Positions 30,159 to 38,232 of a DNA stretch of 64,000 nt are shown here, piece after piece. The notes below the pieces were generated by a model. It saw only the letters and a list, made by a program, of their open reading frames with translations, did no database searches and was not told where the DNA came from. The stretch covers positions 682,001-746,000 of the forward strand of contig NZ_CP100404.1 in NCBI RefSeq assembly GCF_024218775.1, read 5' to 3'. The first letter of the stretch is position 1, and every line of letters starts with the position of its first letter. Source of the stretch: Haloarcula marina (lineage in GTDB: Archaea; Halobacteriota; Halobacteria; Halobacteriales; Haloarculaceae). The position numbers were made by a program, and so were the translations under genes.

Positions 30159-30404
30159 ATGGCGAGACCAAAACTGACCGAAACTGACGAAGGGAAGCGA
30201 GTCGTGAATCACAAAGGCGAAGCAATCGGCGTCATCTCGGGGTTCCGCGGCGGGAACGCCTACGTCGACCCGGACCCGGGCATCACGGACAAGATTATGT
30301 CCCGCCTCGGGTGGGCCGACGTGGACGACGACGACTACGTACTGGAGTCTCGGAAGGTCGAGACGATCACAGACGACGAAATCCGACTCAAGCCGAACCT
30401 GTAA
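30159..30404 (+). CDS. Small PRC-barrel-like protein
   Basis: An 81-residue protein: MARPKLTETDEGKRVVNHKG, then EAIGVISGFRGGNAYVDPDP and a final strand pair ESRKVETITDDEIRLKPNL. The GK-x-V-x-x-x-x-G-E-x-I-G-x-I motif with regular beta strands is the PRC-barrel-like pattern seen in many small haloarchaeal proteins. Function unknown, perhaps RNA-related by family analogy. A GC-rich hairpin terminator follows its TAA closely. Confidence 0.75.
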   Translation: MARPKLTETDEGKRVVNHKGEAIGVISGFRGGNAYVDPDPGITDKIMSRLGWADVDDDDYVLESRKVETITDDEIRLKPNL

Positions 30405-30413
30405 CGCGCGCCG

Positions 30414-30433
30414 GGCCGCCGTGACCGGCGGCC
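30414..30433 (+). terminator. Hairpin after the PRC-barrel-like gene
   Basis: GGCCGCC (30414-30420), loop GTGACC, GGCGGCC (30427-30433). A perfect 7-pair stem ten bases after the stop codon, followed only by a weak T patch. A role in termination or mRNA stability is likely but unproven. Confidence 0.45.
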
Positions 30434-30621
30434 ACTGCGTCATTTCTATCACGATTTGCGACGATTTCGACAGCGACAGTGCTGGAACCGGCCGAGCGCA
30501 CCGCTACCGTCATAGCTCCGGGACACCTATCCTCAATGTGACTTCTCCACCGACTGCCGACCGTCTCACGCCCGACGCCACGAGGTGTGAATGAGGCGGG
30601 CCACGCACGCCGGGGGTGTCG

Positions 30622-32550
30622 ATGAGTAGCGAGGCGTCGACGGGGCTGCCGCCCGCCGACGGCGGGTCGATGTGGCGGCTGTACGTGGCCTATGGGCGCG
30701 AGAACGTGTGGAGCGCCGTCCTCGGGACGGTAATGGCCCTGTTCTCGCGGGCGACCGGACTGCTCCCGGCGCTCGTGTTGGGGTTGGCTATCGACGCCGT
30801 CCTCCTCGGGGCCCGCCCGTTCGAACTCCCGTTGGTTCCCGCGTCGCTCCTGCCGACGACGCCAGCGGCCCAACTCTGGTTCGCTGTCGCGGTACTCGTC
30901 GCCGCCACACTCGCGGGAGCGGTGGCCTCGTGGCTCCAGAACTACGGGTGGAACCGCTTCGCCCAGAACATCCAACACCACCTCCGGACGGACGCCTACG
31001 AGCGACTGCAGGCCCAAGACCGCGCCTTCTTCGACCAGTCGCGCACCGGCGAACTCCTCTCGGTACTGAACAACGACGTGAACCAACTGGAGTCGTTTCT
31101 CACCGACGGCGTGAGTTCGTTCCTCCGACTGGTCGCGCTGGTGGTCGGCGTCGGCCTCGTGATGCTCTCGCTGAACCCGTGGCTGGCGCTCGTCTCGCTG
31201 ACCGCGGTGCCCGTCTTGGCCGTCTTCACGGCGCTGTTCGTCCGCCGCATCCAGCCCAAGTACGCGAAGATGCGAGCGAGCGTCGGCGACCTGAACGCCC
31301 GACTGGAGAACAACGTCGGCGGCATCGAGGTCATCAAGACCGAACACGCCGAGGCCTACGAGGCCGACCGGGTTCGGGAGGCCTCCCAGTCGTACTACGA
31401 CACCAACTGGGACGCCATCCGCACCCGCATCACGTTCTTCCCCGGCCTGTCGGTCATCTCTGGACTGAGCTTCGCGCTGACGTTCGCCGCCGGCGCGTTC
31501 TGGGTGCTGAACGGGCCGCCGACGCCGTTCGCCCGGACCGTCTCGCCCGGCGCGTTCGTCACGTTCATGCTGTACACCCAGCAGTTCATCTGGCCGCTGG
31601 CTCAGTTCGGCCAAATCGTCAACAACTACCAGCGCGCCCGGGCCTCCAGCGACCGGGTGTACGCCCTCTTGGAGGCCGAACCCGGCGTGAGCGACCCCGA
31701 ATCCCCCGTCGCGCTCCCGACCGTCGAGGGTCGCGTGGAGTACGACGGCGTCACGTTCCGGTACGACTCCGGGGACGGCGAGGACGACGCGCCGCCGGTT
31801 CTCCGCGACGTGTCCTTCGCCGTCGAACCGGGCGAGACGGTCGGTATCGTCGGTCCGACCGGGAGCGGGAAGTCGACGCTGGTGAAACTGCTCGTCAGAC
31901 TGTACGACCCCGAGGCGGGCGTCGTCCGTCTCGACGGTCACGACGTGCGTGACCTGGCCATCGCAGACCTGCGGCGCGCCGTCGGCTACGTCGCACAGGA
32001 ACCGTTCCTGTTCTACGGCACCGTCCGGGAGAACATCGCCTACGGCACCTTCGAGGCCACCGACGCCGAAATCGAGGCGGCGGCCCGCCGAGCGGCCGCC
32101 CACGAGTTCGTCGAGAACCTCCCGGACGGCTACGAGACGACGGTGGGCGAACGCGGCGTCAGACTCTCGGGCGGGCAGCGTCAGCGCATCGCCCTCGCCC
32201 GCACCTTCCTGAAGAACCCCGCTATCCTCGTCTTGGACGAGGCGACCAGCCACGTCGATACGGAGACGGAGGCCATCATTCAGCGGAGCCTCCGCGGGTT
32301 AGCGGCCGACCGGACTACCGTCGCCATCGCTCATCGCCTCTCGACGGTGAAAGACGCCGACACTATCCTCGTCCTCGAAGGCGGGCGTATCGTCGAGTCG
32401 GGGACCCACGACGAGTTACTGACCGAGGAGGGCCTCTACGCGAACCTCTGGCGGGTGCAGGCGGGCGACATCGAGGACCTGCCCGAGAGTTTCTTCGAGG
32501 CGGCCATCGCTCGACGGGCGGCCATCGAGGGCGGCGGCGAGACGGACTGA
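30622..32550 (+). CDS. ABC exporter, fused membrane and ATPase half-transporter
   Basis: A 642-residue type-IV ABC exporter (MsbA/MDR-like). The six-helix membrane domain spans ~20-330 (LYVAYGRENVWSAVLGTVMA, then LWFAVAVLVAATLAGAVASW, LRLVALVVGVGLVMLSLNPW and others). The nucleotide-binding domain spans ~370-620, with Walker A VGPTGSGKST near 412, Q-loop AQEPFLFYG, signature LSGGQRQR near 515, Walker B ILVLDEATS and H-loop AIAHRLSTV. It would dimerise and export a hydrophobic substrate; the substrate is unknown. ATG at 30622 is used; GTG at 30616 would add two residues. Its TGA abuts the TAG of the convergent thiDN gene with no bases between. Confidence 0.93.
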   Translation: MSSEASTGLPPADGGSMWRLYVAYGRENVWSAVLGTVMALFSRATGLLPALVLGLAIDAVLLGARPFELPLVPASLLPTTPAAQLWFAVAVLVAATLAGAVASWLQNYGWNRFAQNIQHHLRTDAYERLQAQDRAFFDQSRTGELLSVLNNDVNQLESFLTDGVSSFLRLVALVVGVGLVMLSLNPWLALVSLTAVPVLAVFTALFVRRIQPKYAKMRASVGDLNARLENNVGGIEVIKTEHAEAYEADRVREASQSYYDTNWDAIRTRITFFPGLSVISGLSFALTFAAGAFWVLNGPPTPFARTVSPGAFVTFMLYTQQFIWPLAQFGQIVNNYQRARASSDRVYALLEAEPGVSDPESPVALPTVEGRVEYDGVTFRYDSGDGEDDAPPVLRDVSFAVEPGETVGIVGPTGSGKSTLVKLLVRLYDPEAGVVRLDGHDVRDLAIADLRRAVGYVAQEPFLFYGTVRENIAYGTFEATDAEIEAAARRAAAHEFVENLPDGYETTVGERGVRLSGGQRQRIALARTFLKNPAILVLDEATSHVDTETEAIIQRSLRGLAADRTTVAIAHRLSTVKDADTILVLEGGRIVESGTHDELLTEEGLYANLWRVQAGDIEDLPESFFEAAIARRAAIEGGGETD

Positions 32551-33900
32551 CTACTCGACGACCGCCAGCACCGTTTCGACGTGTCCCAGCAGCGTCGCCG
32601 CGTCGGCGGCGAGCAAGACGACGCTCCCGGCGACGCCCACCTCGCCGTGGTCGACGATGGCGACGGGCGTCTCGCCGCTCGACTCGAAGGCCGCGTCGAC
32701 GCCCCACGCCGTCGTCGCCTCGCGCGTCACGTCGTCGGGTCGCTCGCTCGGGTCGTACCCCGAGACGGACCCAGCGAGGTCCCTCAGTGCGTCCTCGACG
32801 CCGTCGGTCAGGCGGCAGTTGACGGCGTAGCGGAGCGCCGGGTCGTGTTCGCGGGCGGCGAGCAGGAACTGCGCGACGGGCCCGCCCGCGCCGAAGCGGA
32901 CGCCCCTGTTGGGACGGACGCCGTCCAGCGTGCGGGTGATGCGTCCCTCGACGGCGGCCACCTCGGTGGGCGTCTCGGCGTAGGGCGTCGCCCCGGCGAC
33001 GGTCATCCCGACTTCGGGGACCAGGGTCGACACGTCGCGGTCGACGAGCGCCGAGACGACGCGTTCGACGGCCTCGCTCGTCTCGTGGCGGGCGGCCTCG
33101 TTGCGCGTCTCGACGGCGTGGTGGACCGCGCCCGGTCCCTCGCCCACGTCGAGGTTGTACCGCACCGCGCGGGCCAACAGGTCGATACCGGCCGCGACGG
33201 CGTCCCGCAGGTCGTCGCCGTGGGCGAGTCTGGTCGCGATGGCCGACGAGAGCGTGCACCCGGACCCGTGGGTCGCCTCGGTGTCGACTCGCTCGTGGCG
33301 GAACGTCGTCACCGAGTCGTCGGTCACCAGTACGTCGACGACCTCGTCGCCGGGGACGTGCCCGCCCTTCACGAGGGCGGCGTCGGCGCCCATCTCGACG
33401 ATGTCCCGGCCCGCCGCCTCGGTGTCGCTCGGGTCGTCGATGTCGCGGCCGGTCAGGACTTCGGCCTCGTCGGCGTTGGGCGTGACGAGGGCCGCGTCGG
33501 CGAGCAGTCGCTCGTAGGCGGCCTCCGCCTCGGGTTCCAGCAGTCGGTCGCCCGACGTGGCGACCATCACCGGGTCGACGACGAGATTCGGCAGGGGCGT
33601 CTCCGCGGCGACGAGGTCGATTACGTCGCTCGTCGCGAGCATCCCCGTCTTTACCGCCGCCACGTCGAAGTCCTCGCGGACCGCCCGAATCTGGGCCTCG
33701 ATGTCGTCGACGGGGAGGAGGTGACTCCCTCGGACCCCCGTCGTGTTCTGTGCCGTGACGCTGGTGATGGCGCTGGTCCCGAACGCACCACCGGCCTCGA
33801 TGGTCTTCAGGTCGGCCTGAATCCCCGCCCCGCCGCCGGAGTCGCTTCCGGCGATGGTCAAGACGACCGGTGGCGTGACCGGTGCAGGTGCTCGTGGCAT
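32551..33900 (-). CDS. thiD: Bifunctional HMP(-P) kinase ThiD fused to thiamine-phosphate synthase ThiN
   Basis: A 449-residue fusion. Residues ~10-255 are ThiD, a ribokinase fold: VLTIAGSDSGGGAGIQADLK, AVKTGMLAT, DPVMVATSGDRLL and the GSGCTLSSAIA anion-hole/catalytic block. It phosphorylates hydroxymethylpyrimidine and its phosphate. Residues ~275-445 are ThiN (VPEVGMTVAGATPYAETPTE, then NRGVRFGAGGPVAQFLLAAR), which in archaea replaces ThiE in joining HMP-PP to thiazole phosphate. The fusion performs consecutive steps of thiamine synthesis. ATG at 33900 gives MPRAPAPVTPPVVLT; upstream extension is unlikely. Confidence 0.94.
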   Translation of the reverse strand: MPRAPAPVTPPVVLTIAGSDSGGGAGIQADLKTIEAGGAFGTSAITSVTAQNTTGVRGSHLLPVDDIEAQIRAVREDFDVAAVKTGMLATSDVIDLVAAETPLPNLVVDPVMVATSGDRLLEPEAEAAYERLLADAALVTPNADEAEVLTGRDIDDPSDTEAAGRDIVEMGADAALVKGGHVPGDEVVDVLVTDDSVTTFRHERVDTEATHGSGCTLSSAIATRLAHGDDLRDAVAAGIDLLARAVRYNLDVGEGPGAVHHAVETRNEAARHETSEAVERVVSALVDRDVSTLVPEVGMTVAGATPYAETPTEVAAVEGRITRTLDGVRPNRGVRFGAGGPVAQFLLAAREHDPALRYAVNCRLTDGVEDALRDLAGSVSGYDPSERPDDVTREATTAWGVDAAFESSGETPVAIVDHGEVGVAGSVVLLAADAATLLGHVETVLAVVE

Positions 33901-34066
33901 ACCCGTTGGTCGACCGGTGGCCCCAAAGCGGTGCTGATGTGTCACGTCCGTCGGTCGGTAACCCGGGAGTGACGACTGAGTGAGAATACCCGTACGGTGA
34001 CAGAATCCGGCAATCTAAACACCATCCTAGTATGCTAATAATACTTGTTATCATACCCGGGAAACG

Positions 34067-34074
34067 CTTATGTG
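34067..34074 (+). promoter_or_regulatory. Candidate promoter of the 54-residue protein gene
   Basis: CTTATGTG in GGGAAACGCTTATGTGTGAG, about 31-38 bases before the ATG at 34105. The gap is also AT-rich farther upstream (CTAATAATACTTGTTATCAT), where the divergent thiDN promoter could lie. Confidence 0.4.
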
Positions 34075-34104
34075 TGAGAACCCCCCACACATCGATGCAC
34101 GACA

Positions 34105-34269
34105 ATGGAACCGGCTCCGAACGACACCGGCGAGGCAGATGAGCAGTACGGCAGTTTCACGACCGGCGGCGGCGACGTCGTCGTCTACGACACGGACAAC
34201 CCCGAAGCGTGGCTTCAGTCCAGTTATGCGGTCGAAGTAGGCCCCTCGTCGGAACGAACAAGCGCCTGA
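34105..34269 (+). CDS. Small conserved haloarchaeal protein (54 residues)
   Basis: A 54-residue acidic protein beginning MEPAPNDTGEADEQYGSFTT with a core DVVVYDTDNPEAWLQSSYAV. The YD-T-D/E-N-P-x-AW-x-x-S/D-Y pattern is one I associate with a haloarchaeal small-protein family (DUF7331-like). It is probably soluble and largely disordered. It is supported by a promoter box at proper spacing and ends one base before the stop of the convergent PurM-like gene. Function unknown. Confidence 0.6.
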   Translation: MEPAPNDTGEADEQYGSFTTGGGDVVVYDTDNPEAWLQSSYAVEVGPSSERTSA

Positions 34270-34270
34270 A

Positions 34271-35293
34271 TTACCCCTGTAGTTTTCCCAGATACTCCTC
34301 GAAGGTCCCCCAGAACGGGTCGACCCCGGGGTGGTCTGTGGGTTCACCGTCCACCACCAGTCCAGAGCCATCGGTGACTCGTCCCGCGTCGGCGGCGGGG
34401 ATGTCCTCCGCGTCGAGGGCCGCGAGTACGTCGTCGACGCCCTCGGGCGACACCGTCGCCAGCAGGGTCCCCTCGCTGATGGATATCCACGGGTCGATAC
34501 CGAAGAAGTCACAGGCCTCGGCGACCCCGGGTTGCATCGGCACGCGGTCGGTCTCCAGTTCGATGCCGACGCCCGCCGCCCGGGCGATTTCGTAGAGGCC
34601 GCCGTAGATGCCACACTCGGTGGCGTCGTGCATCGCCGTCACCGGCCCGGCCGCGGCGGCGGTCAGCGCGTCTTTCACGGGACTCATGTCGTAGAAGCGG
34701 CCGGTGGCGGCGTCGATAGCCTCGGCGTCCATCGCGTCGGCCATCAGCGACTCGAACTGGATGGAGAGGAGGCCCGTCGCCTCGATTGCAGGCCCCTTCG
34801 TGATGACGACGCGGTCGCCGACCTGCGCGCCGTCGGGCCGGACGATGTCGTCGAACTCTCCGACGGAGAGGGCCGTCGCGCCGCCGACCATCGGGTAGTT
34901 ACACCCGGCGTAGCGGCCCGTGTGGCCCGTGACGACGGAGACGCCGAGGTCGCGGGCCTCCGCGTCGAACGTCTCCCACACCGTCCGGAACTCCTCGTTC
35001 GTGATTTCGGGCGGCAGGTTGAAGTCGACGGAGAGGTGCGTCGGCGGGAGGCCCGAGACGGCCACGTCGCTCATCAGGATGTGGAACGCGAACCACGCCG
35101 CTCGCTCGAACCCGAGCGACGGCATCACGAACACCGGGTCGCTCGCCATCGCTACGGCCTGCCCACCGATGTCGACGACGCCGAAGTCGACGCCGTGTTG
35201 CGGGCCGAGCGTCACGTCGTCGCGTTCGGCCCCCAGGTTCGGGTAGATGTACTCGTCGAAGAACTCGCGGTCGACTTTGCCCAGTTCTGGCAT
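34271..35293 (-). CDS. PurM-fold (AIR synthase/HypE-like) protein
   Basis: A 340-residue protein of the AIR-synthase-related superfamily. The N-terminal half carries the ATP-binding features (VDFGVVDIGGQAVAMASDPV, HILMSDVAVSGLPPTHLSVD) and the C-terminal half the PurM-C fold (DRVVITKGPAIEATGLLSI, TAMHDATECGIYGGLYEIA). This arrangement is closest to HypE-like 'hydrogenase maturation factor' relatives, but the C-terminal cysteine of true HypE (…PRIC) is absent; the tail ends EEYLGKLQG. No hydrogenase genes are nearby. It is probably an ATP-dependent enzyme with unknown substrate. Confidence 0.85.
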   Translation of the reverse strand: MPELGKVDREFFDEYIYPNLGAERDDVTLGPQHGVDFGVVDIGGQAVAMASDPVFVMPSLGFERAAWFAFHILMSDVAVSGLPPTHLSVDFNLPPEITNEEFRTVWETFDAEARDLGVSVVTGHTGRYAGCNYPMVGGATALSVGEFDDIVRPDGAQVGDRVVITKGPAIEATGLLSIQFESLMADAMDAEAIDAATGRFYDMSPVKDALTAAAAGPVTAMHDATECGIYGGLYEIARAAGVGIELETDRVPMQPGVAEACDFFGIDPWISISEGTLLATVSPEGVDDVLAALDAEDIPAADAGRVTDGSGLVVDGEPTDHPGVDPFWGTFEEYLGKLQG

Positions 35294-35357
35294 AGCCGAC
35301 GATACTACTCGGTGGTACTAAGACGTGGCCCTCGGGTCGGCGGGTGAGGAACGAGTG

Positions 35358-37559
35358 TCACCGCCGCCGTGCGAGGAGGCCGACCAATGCGAGAACGACC
35401 GCGAGAGCGGCGGTGGCGGCGGTGAATCCGGGACCGTCGGCGTCGGTGGTTCCGGATTCCGTGGGCGTCGTGGTGGTCGTCGCCGTCGGCGTCGGGTCGC
35501 TCGTGTTCGACGGCGCGACGGTGATAGACACCGGCATCGCCGTCCCCGCCGAGACGACCACGTCGCCCGCCTGCGGGAGGTCGATACCGCTCGACACCCG
35601 GGTCGTGTTCTCCGGCGGGAGGTACACGGTCCGCTCGCTCACCTGCTGGTAGTTCCGCGTGAAGACGACGGTGCCGGTCGCGGGGACCGCGGCGTCGTTT
35701 TCGACCGTCGCGGTGACGACCACCGACCCGCCCTGGGTCGCTGTCGTGGAACTCACCTCGATGTCGGTGACCGTCGCCCGAGCGGGCCGTTCGACGACGA
35801 CGGTGACGTTGTCGCCGTCGACGCTCAGCGTGTAGGTGCCGGGCGTGACGAACGTCTGGGAGAGCGGTACGACGAGTTGCGTGCTGGGCGCGATGCGACC
35901 CCGTTCGGTCGTCACGGCCGTCCCGTTGATGTCGAGCGTCGCGTTGTAGGTGCCCTCGGTCCCCCCGGCGTTGCTCACCAGCGCGTCGACGGTCAGCGTC
36001 TCGCCGGTCGCCAGCCGTATCGGCGTGGTGTCGGTCACGTTGGTCGTCCGGTAGGGGCCGCTCACGTGGTAGCCGCTCCCGTCGGCGTCGGGGAGCGAGT
36101 AGCCGATGCGGGCCGGGAGCTGGCCGAACACGCGGGCGTGGTACGTCTCGTTCCACATCGTCACCGGCGAGGTGGTCTGGGTGTACTCCCGCGCCTCGGC
36201 GCGGGACTCGACGTCGCCCGACCGTTCGACGGACGCCAGCAACACCTCCTGTGTCACCGGCTGGTTCACCCCGTTCAGCACCCTGACCGTCTCCTGAAAG
36301 GTCGACTCGCTCTCGGTGGTCGTCCGTATCTCGCCGTCGATGCGCCCGGCCACCAGCGGTCCCTTGACGTAGTTGGCGTTGGCCGTCCACGTCGCCGGGT
36401 CCGCCAGCACCACGTCGGCGTAGACGTCTCGCTGGCCGTCTGCGAGGGTGTCCCGGAACGCCGCGAAGTCGATGCGCTCCTGTTCGAGCGTGAGCATCGC
36501 CGCGTAGTACACGGCCGTCCCCTCGGTGAGCCAGCGCGTGCCCCTGGTCGTCTCGAATGTCTGTCTCGTGTGGACGTACTCGTGAATCCAGACGTTCTCG
36601 GCGGTGTCGAGGCGTTCGGCGTCTCGCACCCAGAAATCCGAGCCGCCGGTTTCGAGGCCCCGGACGCCCCAGGCCACCTCGCCGGTCGGCGCGGCGACGA
36701 CGAACACCGTCTCGTCGCGGTCGCCCACCCGCAGGGCGTCCGAGGCGTTGGTCAGCGAGTCGAGTATCTCGTCGGGTGACTCCGTGAGAGTCGCCCGTTC
36801 GGGCACCGCCAACCGGAACGTCTGCTCGTTGGCCGTCCGCTCGTACGTCTGGACGGGACCGAGGTAGACGAGTTGGTCGCCCGCGGCCCCCGGTCCGTCG
36901 GTCGTCACGTTCTGCTCGAAGACGACGGGGTCCTGTCCGATGTAGCGCCATCCCGTCGGTGTCCGCGACCGGCTGATGAGCGCCCACTCGCCCGCGTCGG
37001 CGGCGACGTACTCCCCGTCGGCGGTTTCGAGGCCGCTTCGGTCGACGGTGCGGTTGGGGTCGATGCGGAAGTCGATGGTCGCCGTCGGGGTGTTCCCGTC
37101 CCACCGGAAGTGGGTTTCGTTGACGCGGGTGAACCCGTCCCATCCGGTAATCGTCGCGTTCTCGGGCATCGCAGTGGTCAGTCCCACCACGCGGTCGGGT
37201 ATCTCGTAGGCCAGCGCTACCGACACGTCGCCCGGTCGCTCGGGGGTCAACGCGTACGTCTGGGTCTGTCGGATAACGTCGCTCTCGTCGAGTTGCTGGA
37301 ACGTCGCCGCCGACGGCCGTCGGGAGACGGCGGTCGCTGGCCGTGTCATCTCTCCGGTCGCAACCGCGGCGTCCATCTGTGCGGTCGGTGCCGTCGCACC
37401 GGCGGTCTCGGACGAGCGAACCGCAGCGGGCGCTGGCTCTCGAACCGCGTCCCGCGTCGGCGGCGTCGCGTCGGCGACGGCCATCGCCGGGCCGATGGCA
37501 GTCCCCACGAGCAAGAGTGCGACAGCCACCGCGACCCACCCCCGGTGCGCCACGCGCAT
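35358..37559 (-). CDS. Secreted zinc metalloprotease-like protein with PGF-CTERM anchor
   Basis: About 733 residues. It has an N-terminal signal peptide (WVAVAVALLLVGTAIGPAMA) and a beta-rich domain to ~270. The gluzincin-like catalytic core has HEYVH near residue 327 with WLTEGTAVYYA 15 residues after the second His, matching the H-E-x2-H...W-L-x-E-G logic of M1/M61-type peptidases. C-terminal CARDB-like beta sandwiches and a Thr-rich spacer follow. The end is a PGF-CTERM signal: DGPGF, a hydrophobic helix, and LARRR, meaning archaeosortase A processing and lipid anchoring. Numerous N-x-[ST] sites suggest glycosylation. ATG at 37559 (MRVAHRGW) is preferred to GTG at 37565. Confidence 0.85.
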   Translation of the reverse strand: MRVAHRGWVAVAVALLLVGTAIGPAMAVADATPPTRDAVREPAPAAVRSSETAGATAPTAQMDAAVATGEMTRPATAVSRRPSAATFQQLDESDVIRQTQTYALTPERPGDVSVALAYEIPDRVVGLTTAMPENATITGWDGFTRVNETHFRWDGNTPTATIDFRIDPNRTVDRSGLETADGEYVAADAGEWALISRSRTPTGWRYIGQDPVVFEQNVTTDGPGAAGDQLVYLGPVQTYERTANEQTFRLAVPERATLTESPDEILDSLTNASDALRVGDRDETVFVVAAPTGEVAWGVRGLETGGSDFWVRDAERLDTAENVWIHEYVHTRQTFETTRGTRWLTEGTAVYYAAMLTLEQERIDFAAFRDTLADGQRDVYADVVLADPATWTANANYVKGPLVAGRIDGEIRTTTESESTFQETVRVLNGVNQPVTQEVLLASVERSGDVESRAEAREYTQTTSPVTMWNETYHARVFGQLPARIGYSLPDADGSGYHVSGPYRTTNVTDTTPIRLATGETLTVDALVSNAGGTEGTYNATLDINGTAVTTERGRIAPSTQLVVPLSQTFVTPGTYTLSVDGDNVTVVVERPARATVTDIEVSSTTATQGGSVVVTATVENDAAVPATGTVVFTRNYQQVSERTVYLPPENTTRVSSGIDLPQAGDVVVSAGTAMPVSITVAPSNTSDPTPTATTTTTPTESGTTDADGPGFTAATAALAVVLALVGLLARRR

Positions 37560-37599
37560 TATCACTTCATACCGGCCCCCGGTTGATATAGCTGACCGC

Positions 37600-38028
37600 C
37601 TATGCGGCCTCTACCCGGGCTTCGATGTCGTCGAAGACCGTCGCGACACGTTCGCGGATGTCGTCGCGAATCTCCCGCACCGCCGCTGTGTCCCGGCCGT
37701 CGGGGTCCGAGAGCGCCCAGTCGCGGACCTCCACGTCGGCGTCCAGCGAGAGCGTCGAACATCCCATCGTCGCGACGATGTCGCACGCCTCCAGTTCGGC
37801 GGTCGAGACTTCGCGAGGAGTTCGGTCCGAGAGGTCGATGTCGAGTTCCCGCATTATCTCGACCACTTCGGGGTGGACGTGGTCCGCGGGGTCGGTCCCG
37901 CCGGTGACGATTTCGACGCGGCCGTCGAGGCTGCGCTCGGCCACCTCTCGCTCGGCGAATGCGGTCGACATCTGGGAGCGACCGGCGTTCTGTACACAGA
38001 CGAAGGCGACGCGGAATGTGTCGGTCAT
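37600..38028 (-). CDS. Low-molecular-weight phosphatase / arsenate reductase-like protein
   Basis: A 142-residue protein with the LMW-PTPase P-loop C-x5-R in VAFVCVQNAGRSQM and the downstream Asp region DWALSDPDGRD (D-P loop). ATMGCST carries another cysteine (in ArsC, Cys82/Cys89 relay thiols), and the EIVTGGTDPADHVHPEVVEI segment matches the ArsC class. It may therefore reduce arsenate or dephosphorylate proteins. No arsenite pump or ArsR lies next to it. ATG at 38028 is used, as upstream residues are not family-like. Divergent from the second mutS. Confidence 0.85.
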   Translation of the reverse strand: MTDTFRVAFVCVQNAGRSQMSTAFAEREVAERSLDGRVEIVTGGTDPADHVHPEVVEIMRELDIDLSDRTPREVSTAELEACDIVATMGCSTLSLDADVEVRDWALSDPDGRDTAAVREIRDDIRERVATVFDDIEARVEAA

Positions 38029-38118
38029 GGTTGGGACGTTCCGGGCGGCGAGCCACCGCGCCGGAAGATACGCGACCGTACCGTATCCCGCCAAATGGTG
38101 TTTTCGGTGCGCTCCGGT

Positions 38119-38126
38119 CTATATAC
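38119..38126. promoter_or_regulatory. TATA-like box in the ArsC-like/mutS divergent gap
   Basis: CTATATAC, nearly self-complementary, in the 204-base gap between two divergent genes. It is 107 bases before the mutS ATG and about 90 from the other start, so either transcript would have a leader. Confidence 0.3.
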
Positions 38127-38232
38127 GGCTACTGAGGGCTATTGCGTCCTCGGTCGGGCGGCCGACGGTCACCGCCCTCTTCCCGCAGGCGCTCCCGCAA
38201 TCCTTACCCCGGGGAGACACAGACTGGGGGAT

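Noticed and set aside
30388-32253. 621-codon open frame on the minus strand opposite the ABC transporter
   Set aside because: It is the antisense shadow of a gene with clear Walker and signature motifs; its product is V/R/G-rich without any domain. GC-rich haloarchaeal DNA often gives long shadow frames.
35305-37539. 744-codon frame overlapping the metalloprotease gene on the same strand
   Set aside because: Arginine-rich, low-complexity product; the other frame carries signal peptide, HExxH and PGF-CTERM.
37495-38232. Upstream open extension of the second mutS
   Set aside because: It overlaps the ArsC-like gene on the other strand and shows no MutS similarity before ATG 38233.
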